Position numbers and translations under genes: made by a program. From Metallibacterium scheffleri (GTDB taxonomy: Bacteria; Pseudomonadota; Gammaproteobacteria; Xanthomonadales; Rhodanobacteraceae): 64,000 bases of DNA. The stretch spans positions 2,009,865 to 2,073,864 of the forward strand of contig NZ_LDOS01000002.1 of NCBI RefSeq assembly GCF_002077135.1. Reading direction: 5' to 3'. Positions 25,857-34,509 of the stretch are shown here, in pieces (positions within the stretch are counted from its first letter, which is position 1; every line of letters begins with the position of its first letter). A model generated the notes under the pieces. It saw nothing but the letters and a program-made list of their open reading frames with translations. It was not told the origin of the DNA and did not search any database.

Positions 25857-25862
25857 TAGCAT
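25857..25862 (+). promoter_or_regulatory. TAGCAT hexamer abutting repeat copy A
   Basis: TAGCAT starts at the base after repeat copy A and lies seven bases before the ATG at 25870. The second repeat copy is bordered by the same TAGCAT in front of another gene. It is a possible -10 for the secreted-protein gene; an alternative ATG at 25861 would overlap it. Confidence 0.4.
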
Positions 25863-25869
25863 GCGCACC

Positions 25870-26373
25870 ATGAAAACGCACGCCCTGCCCCTCCTCCTGC
25901 TCCTGGCCCTGGTTTTCACAGGCACCGCTCACGCCCAGCCGTTTTCCTCGCTGCAGGAACGCATGTCCGCGGCCGAGTTCAAGAAGGCCGGCTTGGACAA
26001 GCTCAGTCCGGGGGAATTGCACACCCTCAATGCCTGGCTGCGCAGCCACGTCGGCATGGCCGGCGCCGGTGCATCCAGCAGTGCCGCCGCACCGGTCGTG
26101 GTCGGTCCGGCCAACCAGTTCGGCTACCGCCGTCCCATCGACCAGCCGCGCGCCACCGTCGAGTCCACGCTACCCGGCCGCTTCTCGGGTTGGGACAGCC
26201 ATACGCAGTTCTCGCTGGCCAATGGCCAGGTCTGGCAGGTATCCGAGTCCAGTAGCTGGAGCTGCCAAACCATGCAGGATCCCAAGGTCACCATCAAACC
26301 CATGCTGCTGGGCAGTTGGCTGATGTATATCCAGGGCTGCTCGAACAGCGTGCGCGTCGAGCGCGTGCATTGA
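25870..26373 (+). CDS. small secreted protein of unknown function
   Basis: A 167-residue protein with a clear Sec signal peptide (MKTHALP, a Leu-rich core, cleavage after THAHA-type TAHA). The mature part has SAAEFKKAGLDKLSPGELHTL, a helical segment repeatedly seen in uncharacterised xanthomonad exported proteins. A beta-rich C-terminal part follows with GWDSHTQFSLANGQVWQV and two Cys (SCQTM and QGCSN) that could form a disulfide. No function is known to me. The ATG at 25870 was chosen over 25861 because MKT is a typical signal start. Confidence 0.75.
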   Translation: MKTHALPLLLLLALVFTGTAHAQPFSSLQERMSAAEFKKAGLDKLSPGELHTLNAWLRSHVGMAGAGASSSAAAPVVVGPANQFGYRRPIDQPRATVESTLPGRFSGWDSHTQFSLANGQVWQVSESSSWSCQTMQDPKVTIKPMLLGSWLMYIQGCSNSVRVERVH

Positions 26374-26571
26374 GCTGACGCACGCTGCGCGTTGGCGTCT
26401 TCGACGCGCGTTCGCGGCGTTTGACAGGATTCCCGCGTGTCGTCCCGCTGCCGCCGCGCGTTGTCATCCTGAGCATCGCGAAGGATCTCGCTGTGGCACT
26501 GGCGCGTGCACGATGTTTCTTGCGCGCGGCATCGCAAGTTTCCCCTATTCCGTGCGGCTGCCGCCGCGCGA

Positions 26572-26603
26572 GTTCCTTTCTTTGGGTCGGCAAAGAAAGG
26601 AAC
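26572..26603. repeat. 12-bp perfect hairpin, left side of the composite
   Basis: GTTCCTTTCTTT and AAAGAAAGGAAC flank the loop GGGTCGGC. The loop sequence can itself pair with GCCGACCC a few bases further on, so two mutually exclusive hairpins are possible. Confidence 0.7.
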
Positions 26604-26972
26604 CAAAGAAAGCCGACCCCGACCACAGCGCCCGCTGCGCGGGTTCGCGTGCCTGCGCAGGGCGCGCCGATGGCCATCCATGGCCTGCGGCGCGTGAGCG
26701 CGTCCACGCGCTCACACTTCGTGCCTTTCCCGCGCAGTCCCGCCGCTGCCGAAGGGGGATGAAGATCAAGAACCCAAGCCAGCGCATGCTCGCGCTGTTG
26801 CCGTTGCCGTTGACTTTGCCAGCGTTGGCCAGCGCCGAGCAGCGCAGCCGGGCGCGAGAGCAAGGCGCGCCTGTTCGAGCCCAGGGATGGGCGAGTTCGC
26901 GCCGGCTCGCGCCCGGCGAGCAGCGCAGGGCACCCCGCGCAGCGGGGCGCAGGCCGCCGCGTGGACGGCTTT

Positions 26973-27000
26973 GGTTACTTTCCCCAAGAGGAAAGTAACC
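26973..27000. repeat. 11-bp perfect hairpin, right side of the composite
   Basis: GGTTACTTTCC and GGAAAGTAACC flank a six-base loop. It is placed symmetrically to the hairpin at 26572-26603 with respect to the inverted arms, although its sequence differs. Confidence 0.7.
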
Positions 27001-27226
27001 CGCGCGGCGGCAGCCGCACGGAATAGGGGAAACTTGCGAGGCCGCGCGCAAGGACCATCGTTCACGCGCCGGAGTCAGCGCCAGAGCGAGATCCTTCGCG
27101 ATGCTCAGCGACAAGAGCCGGCGGCAGCCGCACGGAACAAGGGAACCTTGTCGGGCACCACCCCGTGCCGATGCCAGAACCTTCGCGCTGCTCGACAACG
27201 AAGCAGGCCGCGCGCGAGGGCTGCGG

Positions 27227-30200
27227 CTACCGGCTTCCGGCATCCGCGACCGGCTCCGCCTCCGCGTCCGCCAGCGCGCGCTGGATGCGCTTGATCGACA
27301 CCGGCTGTGCGGTGCCGAGTTCCTGCGCAAACAGCGAGACGCGCCATTCCTCGAGCAGCCAGCGCAGCACCTGCCATGCCGTGCCATCGCGGCCTTGCGC
27401 GCGCAAGGCCAGCAACTTGCGCCAGAACGGCAGCACTTCGAGCATGCGCTGCTGGTCGCGCGAGGGGTCCTGGCGCAGGCGCTCGCCGCGCAAGCGCATG
27501 GCCTTGAGATAGCGTGGCAGTTCGGTCAATCGTGACTGCGCCAGCGTGCGCAGGAACTCCGGCGCCAGCAGCAGGTCGAGCTGCTCGCGCAGGTCGTCGT
27601 AGCTGGCGCGGGCGAAGCCCGGCAGCGGTGGTTCGAGCCACGCGCGCAGCTCGGCCTGCGCGTGAACCACCGCCTCGGCGGCCGCGAAGCGCTGCATGGC
27701 GGCGGTGAACAGGCCGCGCGCCAGCGCTTCTCGTCGTGATTCGAATGCCGTGCGCGTGCGCAGATCGAGATCGGCATCCTGCAGCAGCGCAGCGAGCGCG
27801 CCTTCAACGATCTGCATGCGCAAGGACTGCGTCTCGCCCAGCGGCGCCCAGCGCAGCGCAGTGGCCTGCGCCAGCGGCAACTGGCGCGCGGCGCGTTTGA
27901 TGTCGCCGGCCAGCGCATGGCGCAACAGGCGCGTCACCCCCAGACGATGCGCAGCAGCGGCCACGTCGCGGCGCTCGAACACGCGCAGCGCCACGCTATC
28001 GCCCTGATCGACCAGCGCAGGCCAGGCATCCAGCCCGCCCGCACCCTGCACGTGCAGCGGGATCTCGTCGAAATCGAAGCCGACCACGTCCTCGCGCTGC
28101 ACTTCGGCGGCGCTGCGCTGCGCGAAGGCACTGTGCGCGGCACCCGACCAGTTTGCGCGCAGCGCGGCGAGGTCGCGCCCGGTGGCGAGCGTGGCACCGG
28201 ATTCGTCGCGCACCCGCACGCGCAGATGCAGGTGCGGCGGCAGCACGATGCCAGCGAAGTCGGCGGCGTCGACCTCGACACCGGTGACGCGCTGCAGGTA
28301 AGCCGCCAGCGCGCGCGCCAGCGGCTCGTCGCGCGGCGTTTCGGCGGCGCAGAAGGCGCGCGCGAAATCCGGCGCCGGCACGAAATTGCGGCGCAGCGAC
28401 TTGGGCAGTCCACGGATCAGCTCGGCGACTTTTTCCGGGAGCAGCCCGGGCACCAGCCATTGCAGGCGCGCCGCGGGGACCGCGTTCAACAGCGCCAGGG
28501 GGACGCGCAGAGTGACGCCGTCATCTTCGCTGCCGGGCGTGTACCGGTATTCCAGCGGCAGGCGCTGGCCCGCCAGTTCCAGCACGGCCGGATACGCGCC
28601 CGCGCTGCCGGCATCGCTGTCGAGCAGATCGCTCAGTGACCAGAACAGGGCAGCGCGCTGGGCGGCGCTGGCCTGCTTGTGCCAGGCCATCAGCGCCGAG
28701 GTGCTGGCGATGGACTCCGGCAGTTTGCCGGCGAAGAACGTCGCGCGCGTGGCGGCGGTCTGCAGCAGGCCGGCGCGGCGCTGCTGCGCCTCGATGCGCT
28801 CGGCCTCGGCCAGCACGCGACGGTTGCCGGAAAGAAAATCCAGCCGCGCATCCAGCGCGCACTCGGCCAGCGCCTGTTCGAGGAAAATCGCGTGCGCCTG
28901 CGCCAGATCCTGGCGCTGGAACGGCACCGTGCGGCGCTCGGCCAGCACCAGCCCGAACAGGCCCACCTGTTCGTAGGCCAGCACCGCGCCGCGCGCGCGC
29001 GACCAGTGCGGATCGGCATAGGCGCGCTTGAGCAGATGCGCGGCCTGGCGTTCGATCCAGGCCGGTTCCACGCGCGCGTTCATCAGCCCGTACACGCGGC
29101 CGTTGAGGTCCAGCACCTGCGCCGAAAACAGCCACGGCGGCGGCGCCTTGGCCACCGCCGAGCCGGGAAAAATCTGCCAGCGCCGCTCGCGCGTGCCGCG
29201 GTAGCCGCGCTGGGTGTCCTTGTTGCCATCGTCCCGGCGCGCGACCTGGGTCGGCAAGCCAGCCAGCAGCGCGCAATGGATGGCTTCATCGTGGCGCGCA
29301 GGGTCGCCCGCCGCCGCACGGGATGCGGAGCCGGGCGCCGCTACCGCGGAAGTAGACCCGGCAGCGCGGCGCGCACGTGGCTGGCCGCGTTCCCGTCGCG
29401 TGGCCGCGGCCACATCGGCATCCGCTACCTCCGGTTCCCGGCCACCTTCGAGCACACGCAGTTGCCGATGCAGCTCGCGCCACTCGCGCATGCGCAGAAA
29501 GCTCACGAAATGGCGCTCGCACCAGTCGCGCAGTTTCGACTGGGTGAGCTCTTCGTGCGCCTCCTGGTAGGCCGCCCACAGATTGAGCACGCCGAGGAAG
29601 TCGGAGCGTTTGTCGGCGCACACCGCGTGCGCGGCATCGGCGGCGGCGCGCGCCTCGGCGGGGCGTTCGCGCGGATCCTGGATGCTGAGGAACGCCACCA
29701 GCACACGCAGCGGTTCGGCCACGCCCAGACGCCGGCCCTCGACCAGCATGCGCGCCAGGCTCACGTCGACCGGCAGCGCGGCGATGTCGCGGCCGCTGCG
29801 GGTGAGCTTGCGCGCGTCGTCCACCGCGCCGATCTCGGCCAGACGCCGCCAACCCTCGGCCCACGCGCGTGGCTCCGGCGCGTCGATGAATGGGAACGAC
29901 TCGACCTCGCCCAGACCCAGGCTCAGCATGCGCAGGATCACGCCGGCCAGCGCGCTGCGCTTGAGCTCGGGGTCGGCGTAACGCGGCCGTGCGGCGAAAT
30001 CGTCCTCGGCGTACAGGCGCACGCACACGCCGGGGCCGATGCGGCCACAGCGGCCCTTGCGCTGCTCGGCCGCCGATTGCGCGATCGGCTCGATATAGAG
30101 ACGTTCGATCTGGCTGCGCGCACTGTAACGCTTGACGCGCGCGCTGCCGCTGTCGATGACGTAGCGGATGCGCGGCACGGTGAGCGAGGTTTCGGCGACA

Positions 30201-31213
30201 TTGGTGGCCAGCACCACACGCCGCGCCGGGCCGGGATGAAACACGCGGTCCTGCTCGGCGGCAGACAGGCGCGCGTACAGCGGCAGGATTTCGGTGTGCC
30301 GGTAGCGGCGCCGCTCCAACGCCAGATGCGTATCGCGGATCTCGCGCTCGCCGGGCAGAAACACGAGCACGTCGCCGCGGCCATCCTCATGCGTGATTTC
30401 GTCCAGCGCCGCAGCCACCTGCTCGGGCAGGTTGGCCTCGCCGCGACCTTGTGGCGGCCGCCAGCGCAGCTCCACCGGATGGCCGCGCCCTTCCACCTCG
30501 ATCACCGGCGCACCGCCGAAATGCTGCGCGAAGCGCGCGGTGTCCAGCGTGGCCGAAGTGACGATGAGCTTGAGATCGGGCCGCCGCTGCAGCAGGCGCT
30601 GCAGATAACCCAGCAGGAAATCGATGTTGAGGCTGCGCTCGTGTGCCTCGTCCAGCACCAGCGTGTCGTACGCCGACAGGGTGCGATCGCCCTGGGTCTC
30701 GGCCAACAGGATGCCGTCGGTCATGAACTTGACCAGCGCACGCTCGCCGACCTGCTCGTTGAAGCGCACCTGGAAGCCGACCAGCGCGCCAACCTCGGTG
30801 TGCAGCTCCTCGGCCACGCGCCGCGCCACCGCGCGCGCGGCCAGGCGCCGTGGCTGCGTGCAACCGATCATGCCGGCCACGCCGCGTCCGGCGGCCAGGC
30901 ACAGCTTGGGCAGTTGCGTGGTCTTGCCCGAGCCGGTCTCGCCGGCCAGGATCAGCACCGGGTGCGCGCGGATGGCGGCGACGATGTCCGCGGCGTGGCG
31001 CGCGATCGGCAGGGCCGCGTCCACCGTACATTGCGGCACGCTGGTGGCACGCGCAGCGCGACGCTGCCGCGAAGCGTCGATGTCGCGCGCCAGCGCCGCC
31101 AGTTTCCCGGCGTCAGGCGCCGCGCCGAGCGCGCGCAGTCGCACCGCCAGCCGCGCACGCTCGCGCGTCAGCACCGTTTCCAGCTCGCGGCGCAGCTCGC
31201 TGATTGAGGTCAT
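27227..31213 (-). CDS. hrpA: ATP-dependent RNA helicase HrpA
   Basis: DEAH-box helicase of 1328 residues, close to the 1300 of E. coli HrpA, which acts on ribosomes and mRNA. Walker A GETGSGKT is at 91-98 and DEAH at 188-191. The helicase C domain (LATNVAETSLTVPRIRYVID), the OB-like region and the long HrpA-specific DUF3418 C-terminus are all present. The ATG at 31213 is preferred because AAGGGC precedes it; the frame runs 29 codons further upstream without a good start. Divergent from dps across 117 bases. Confidence 0.95.
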   Translation of the reverse strand: MTSISELRRELETVLTRERARLAVRLRALGAAPDAGKLAALARDIDASRQRRAARATSVPQCTVDAALPIARHAADIVAAIRAHPVLILAGETGSGKTTQLPKLCLAAGRGVAGMIGCTQPRRLAARAVARRVAEELHTEVGALVGFQVRFNEQVGERALVKFMTDGILLAETQGDRTLSAYDTLVLDEAHERSLNIDFLLGYLQRLLQRRPDLKLIVTSATLDTARFAQHFGGAPVIEVEGRGHPVELRWRPPQGRGEANLPEQVAAALDEITHEDGRGDVLVFLPGEREIRDTHLALERRRYRHTEILPLYARLSAAEQDRVFHPGPARRVVLATNVAETSLTVPRIRYVIDSGSARVKRYSARSQIERLYIEPIAQSAAEQRKGRCGRIGPGVCVRLYAEDDFAARPRYADPELKRSALAGVILRMLSLGLGEVESFPFIDAPEPRAWAEGWRRLAEIGAVDDARKLTRSGRDIAALPVDVSLARMLVEGRRLGVAEPLRVLVAFLSIQDPRERPAEARAAADAAHAVCADKRSDFLGVLNLWAAYQEAHEELTQSKLRDWCERHFVSFLRMREWRELHRQLRVLEGGREPEVADADVAAATRRERGQPRARRAAGSTSAVAAPGSASRAAAGDPARHDEAIHCALLAGLPTQVARRDDGNKDTQRGYRGTRERRWQIFPGSAVAKAPPPWLFSAQVLDLNGRVYGLMNARVEPAWIERQAAHLLKRAYADPHWSRARGAVLAYEQVGLFGLVLAERRTVPFQRQDLAQAHAIFLEQALAECALDARLDFLSGNRRVLAEAERIEAQQRRAGLLQTAATRATFFAGKLPESIASTSALMAWHKQASAAQRAALFWSLSDLLDSDAGSAGAYPAVLELAGQRLPLEYRYTPGSEDDGVTLRVPLALLNAVPAARLQWLVPGLLPEKVAELIRGLPKSLRRNFVPAPDFARAFCAAETPRDEPLARALAAYLQRVTGVEVDAADFAGIVLPPHLHLRVRVRDESGATLATGRDLAALRANWSGAAHSAFAQRSAAEVQREDVVGFDFDEIPLHVQGAGGLDAWPALVDQGDSVALRVFERRDVAAAAHRLGVTRLLRHALAGDIKRAARQLPLAQATALRWAPLGETQSLRMQIVEGALAALLQDADLDLRTRTAFESRREALARGLFTAAMQRFAAAEAVVHAQAELRAWLEPPLPGFARASYDDLREQLDLLLAPEFLRTLAQSRLTELPRYLKAMRLRGERLRQDPSRDQQRMLEVLPFWRKLLALRAQGRDGTAWQVLRWLLEEWRVSLFAQELGTAQPVSIKRIQRALADAEAEPVADAGSR

Positions 31214-31330
31214 GCCCTTGATGTCGGCGCGCGCTGGCGCCACGTATTTAAAGTGGCGCATGATAGTTGAGGTGGCATGTATCCCTGCCCAGCGCTCCAT
31301 GCGCAGACCTTATCAACCAAGGAGAACGTC

Positions 31331-31798
31331 ATGGCCATCGAAATCGGCCTGAGCAAGAAAGAACGCGAAACCATCGCCAAGAGTCTGTCGGTGCTGCTCG
31401 CGGATACGTATTCGCTGTACCTGAAGACCCACGGCTTCCACTGGAACGTCACCGGACCGATGTTCAACACCCTGCATCTGATGTTCGAGACCCAGTACAA
31501 CGAGCTGTGGCTCGCCGCGGATCTGATCGCCGAGCGCATGCGTGCGCTGGATGTCTACGCGCCGGGCTCCTACAGCCAGTTCGGCAAGCTCAGCACGATC
31601 AAGGAAGAAACCGGCGTGCCCGACTGGAAGGCCATGGTGCAGCAACTGGTCGACGGCCACGAATCCTGCGTGCGTATCGGCCGCGCCACGTTCAAGCTGG
31701 CCGACAAGGCCGACGACCAGCCCACCGCCGATCTGGCCACGCAGCGCCTGCAATACCACGAGAAGACAGCGTGGATGTTGCGCTCGCTGCTGCGCTGA
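31331..31798 (+). CDS. dps: Dps family DNA-protecting ferritin
   Basis: A 155-residue Dps-type mini-ferritin that oxidises and stores iron and protects DNA under starvation or oxidative stress. [14 protein letters not shown] holds ferroxidase ligands His37 and His49, with Glu53, Asp64 and Glu68 in the following helix; Glu replaces the Asp of E. coli Dps at position 53. A strong AAGGAG ribosome site lies six to seven bases before the ATG. Expressed divergently from hrpA; an OxyR site could not be made out with confidence. Confidence 0.95.
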   Translation: MAIEIGLSKKERETIAKSLSVLLADTYSLYLKTHGFHWNVTGPMFNTLHLMFETQYNELWLAADLIAERMRALDVYAPGSYSQFGKLSTIKEETGVPDWKAMVQQLVDGHESCVRIGRATFKLADKADDQPTADLATQRLQYHEKTAWMLRSLLR

Positions 31799-31805
31799 TG
31801 CGCCC

Positions 31806-31859
31806 GGCGCGCCTGAGCGCGCCATGAAATCCGGCGCCGGCTGCATTGGCCGGCGCCGG
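31806..31859 (+). terminator. two tandem GC-rich hairpins after dps
   Basis: First GGCGCGC/GCGCGCC with loop CTGA (31806-31823), then a perfect 10-bp stem CCGGCGCCGG repeated across the loop CTGCATTGG (31831-31859). No T run follows, so it may stabilise the dps mRNA 3' end or act with other factors rather than be a textbook intrinsic terminator. Confidence 0.5.
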
Positions 31860-31917
31860 CCAGTCCGCTAAGCTCGCGCACTTGAGCCGCGCTGGTTGCG
31901 GCGCGTGAGCTTGGCGT

Positions 31918-34509
31918 TTGTCCCCCTCCTCCGCATCCCCCGCCCGCTCGTGGTTGCGCGCGTTGCTGCTGGCCTTGCTGGTGGCCGCCGCCAACTTCGG
32001 CCTGTGGGCCTGGGCCAACCGTCCGGTCGCTGCACCGGGCTGGAGCGGACCGATTCACGGTTTCGCCTACAGCGCTTACCGCCGCTTCCAGAGCCCGCTG
32101 ACCGGCGACTATCCAACCCCGGCCGAGATCAGCTCGGACCTGGCCACGTTGTCGCAGTACACGCACCGCATCCGCACCTACGCCTCGCTGCAGACGCCGG
32201 AAATCCCGCGCCTGGCGCGCAATTACGGCATGCACGTGATGGCCGGCGCCTGGCTGGATTCGGACAAGCGCCACAACGAGCAGGAGCTGCAGGCGCTGAT
32301 CGAGCAGGCGCATCGCTACCCGCACACCATCACCCGCGTGATCGTCGGCAACGAGGTGCTGCTGCGCCACGACATGGCGCCGACCGAATTGATGCGCTAC
32401 CTCGACCGCGCGCGCGCCGCCATCCGCCAGCCGGTGTCCACCGCCGAGCCCTGGCACATCTGGGAGACCTACCCGGAGCTGGCCGACCACGTCGATTTCA
32501 TCACCGTGCACCTGCTGCCCTACTGGGAGGGCGTGCCGCGCAAGGACGCGGTGGGCAACGTGCTGGTGCACTACGAGCAGCTCAAGCGCATGTTCCCCGG
32601 CAAGCCCATCGTGATCGGCGAGGTCGGCTGGCCGAGCAACGGTGACCGCTACCGCTACGCCGAGCCCAGCTTGGCCAACGAGGCGCTGTTCCTGCGCCAG
32701 TGGCTCAACGTGGCCAAGGCGTACCACATCGATTACTACTTGATGGAAGCCTTCGACCAGCCGTGGAAGGAGAGCCTGGGCGAAGGCCGCGTCGGCGCCT
32801 ACTGGGGCATGTTCGGCGCCGACCGCAAGCTGAAGTTCCCGCTCACCGGTCCGATCCTCGAAGATCCGCACTGGCCGTGGAAGGCGCTGGCGGCGTCCTT
32901 GCTGGCGCTGCTGCCGATGCTGCTGTTCGCGCGCTATTTCGAGCGCTTCCGCGTGCGCGGGCGACTGTTTTTCCTGGCGCTGATGCAGCTCGCCGCAGGG
33001 CTGATCGCGTGGTCGGTGACGGTGCCGTTCGCCTTTTATCTCGACCCCGTCGATTGGGCCATGCTGGTGATCCTGTTCCCGGCGCAGCTGGCGATCCTCG
33101 CCGTGCTGCTGATCAACGGCTTCGAGTTCGTCGAGGTGCTGTGGCACCGGCGCTGGCAGCGACATTTCCCGCTGCTGGAAGCGCTGCCCAGCGAGCGCCA
33201 GCCCTTCGTGTCGATCCATCTGGCCTGCTACAACGAGCCGCCGGAGATGGTGATCGCCACGCTCGACTCGCTGGCCGCGCTCGATTACGCGCACTTCGAG
33301 GTGCTGGTGATCGACAACAACACCCGCGACGAGGCGGTGTGGACACCGGTGCAGGCCTACTGCGAAAAACTCGGCCCGCGTTTCCGCTTCTACCACTTGG
33401 CCCAATGGCCGGGCTTCAAGGCCGGCGCATTGAACTTCGGCCTCAAGGAGACCGATCCGCGCGCCGAGGTCGTGGCCGTGGTCGATGCCGATTACGTGGT
33501 GCACGCGGACTGGCTGTCGCGCCTGTGCGGTTACTTCGAGAATCCCAAGGTCGCCGTGGTGCAGTGCCCGCAGGCGCACCGCGACTTCGAGCACAACGCG
33601 TTCCGGCGCATGACCGCGTGGGAGTTCGATGGCTTTTTCCGCATCGGCATGCACCACCGCAACGAGCGCAACGCCATCATCCAGCACGGCACGATGACCT
33701 TGGTGCGGCGCGCGGCACTGGAGGGCGACGGCGGCTGGTCGGAGTGGACCATCTGCGAGGACGCCGAGCTGGGCCTGCGCCTGATGCACGCGGGCTACGA
33801 TCTGGTTTACGTCGACGCAGTGATGGGCAGGGGCCTGACCCCGGCCGATTTCACCGCCTACAAATCGCAGCGCTACCGCTGGGCGTTCGGCGCCATGCAG
33901 ATCCTCAAGGCGCGCTGGCACTGGATGACCGAGCCCGGACCGCTGACGCCGGGCCAGCGCTTCCACTTCCTGACCGGCTGGTTCAGCTGGTTCGCCGATG
34001 CGCTGCACCTGGTATTCACCCTGATGGCGCTGATCTGGACCGCGCTGATGCTGCTGTTTCCGCAGTACTTCAGCCTGCCGCTGAAACTGTTCCTGATTCC
34101 GGTGCTGGGCTTCTTCGTGGCCAAGGCCGTGTTCGGCATCTGGCTCTACCGCAAGCGCGTGCCGTGTTCGTGGCGCGACACGCTGATGGCGGCGATCGCC
34201 AGCATGGGCCTGTCGCACGCCATCGCACGCGGTATCTGGTGGGGCCTGGTCAAGCAGAAGGGCGAGTTCGTGCGCACCGCCAAACAGCGCCGCCTGCACG
34301 GCCGCCCCAGCGCCTTCGCCGCGGTACGCGAGGAGCTGTTCATGGTGCTCGGCCTCGGCGCCGCCATTGTCGGCATGGTGCTGCTGTTCGGCGGCAGGTA
34401 CGAGGAAGGCAAGCTGTGGATCGCCATCCTGATCGCCCAGTCCATTCCCTATCTGGCCGCCCTGGCCGGTGCCTGGCTGGCGCACCGCGAGGGCGAGCGC
34501 GTGGGCTGA
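31918..34509 (+). CDS. GH17-GT2 fusion glycosyltransferase, NdvB-like beta-glucan synthase
   Basis: An 863-residue inner-membrane protein with an N-terminal anchor (about 12-32) and a periplasmic GH17 beta-1,3-glucanase-like domain with Glu146 (IVGNEVLLR) and Glu235 (IGEVGWPS). Membrane helices around 323-400 lead to a GT2 domain with DAD at 523-525, CEDAE at 613-617 and QRYRW at 651-655, then more helices. The architecture equals Pseudomonas NdvB, which makes periplasmic beta-(1,3)-glucans linked to biofilm tolerance. The only start in frame after a stop is TTG, without a clear ribosome site. Confidence 0.87.
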   Translation: MSPSSASPARSWLRALLLALLVAAANFGLWAWANRPVAAPGWSGPIHGFAYSAYRRFQSPLTGDYPTPAEISSDLATLSQYTHRIRTYASLQTPEIPRLARNYGMHVMAGAWLDSDKRHNEQELQALIEQAHRYPHTITRVIVGNEVLLRHDMAPTELMRYLDRARAAIRQPVSTAEPWHIWETYPELADHVDFITVHLLPYWEGVPRKDAVGNVLVHYEQLKRMFPGKPIVIGEVGWPSNGDRYRYAEPSLANEALFLRQWLNVAKAYHIDYYLMEAFDQPWKESLGEGRVGAYWGMFGADRKLKFPLTGPILEDPHWPWKALAASLLALLPMLLFARYFERFRVRGRLFFLALMQLAAGLIAWSVTVPFAFYLDPVDWAMLVILFPAQLAILAVLLINGFEFVEVLWHRRWQRHFPLLEALPSERQPFVSIHLACYNEPPEMVIATLDSLAALDYAHFEVLVIDNNTRDEAVWTPVQAYCEKLGPRFRFYHLAQWPGFKAGALNFGLKETDPRAEVVAVVDADYVVHADWLSRLCGYFENPKVAVVQCPQAHRDFEHNAFRRMTAWEFDGFFRIGMHHRNERNAIIQHGTMTLVRRAALEGDGGWSEWTICEDAELGLRLMHAGYDLVYVDAVMGRGLTPADFTAYKSQRYRWAFGAMQILKARWHWMTEPGPLTPGQRFHFLTGWFSWFADALHLVFTLMALIWTALMLLFPQYFSLPLKLFLIPVLGFFVAKAVFGIWLYRKRVPCSWRDTLMAAIASMGLSHAIARGIWWGLVKQKGEFVRTAKQRRLHGRPSAFAAVREELFMVLGLGAAIVGMVLLFGGRYEEGKLWIAILIAQSIPYLAALAGAWLAHREGERVG

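Larger units (their letters stand above)
26461..27114. repeat. 650-bp composite flanked by 120-bp inverted repeats and hairpins
   Basis: The left arm (26461-26580) and the reverse complement of the right arm (26991-27114) share long identical blocks, for example GAGCATCGCGAAGGATCTCGCT and CGCAAGTTTCCCCTATTCCG, in the same order. Inside each arm lies a perfect hairpin: a 12-bp stem at 26572-26603 and an 11-bp stem at 26973-27000. The core between the hairpins is about 370 bases and non-coding, with another perfect 9-bp stem at 26694-26715. Confidence 0.75.
26374..27226. other. 853-base gene-free, repeat-rich region
   Basis: No credible gene lies between the secreted-protein gene and the end of hrpA; open frames here are short, low-complexity and unlike proteins. 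The region is dominated by a palindromic composite at 26461-27114, an additional partial repeat copy at 27119-27155, and a further fragment at 26441-26460. Confidence 0.7.

Noticed and set aside
26421-27387. Several overlapping frames of 100-280 codons inside the repeat region
   Set aside because: They are translations of the inverted repeats and show Arg/Ala/Pro-rich sequence without a domain or ribosome site; treated as non-coding.
28679-31207. 842-codon plus-strand frame opposite hrpA
   Set aside because: Antisense to the helicase motifs and without any recognisable domain; a compositional shadow.
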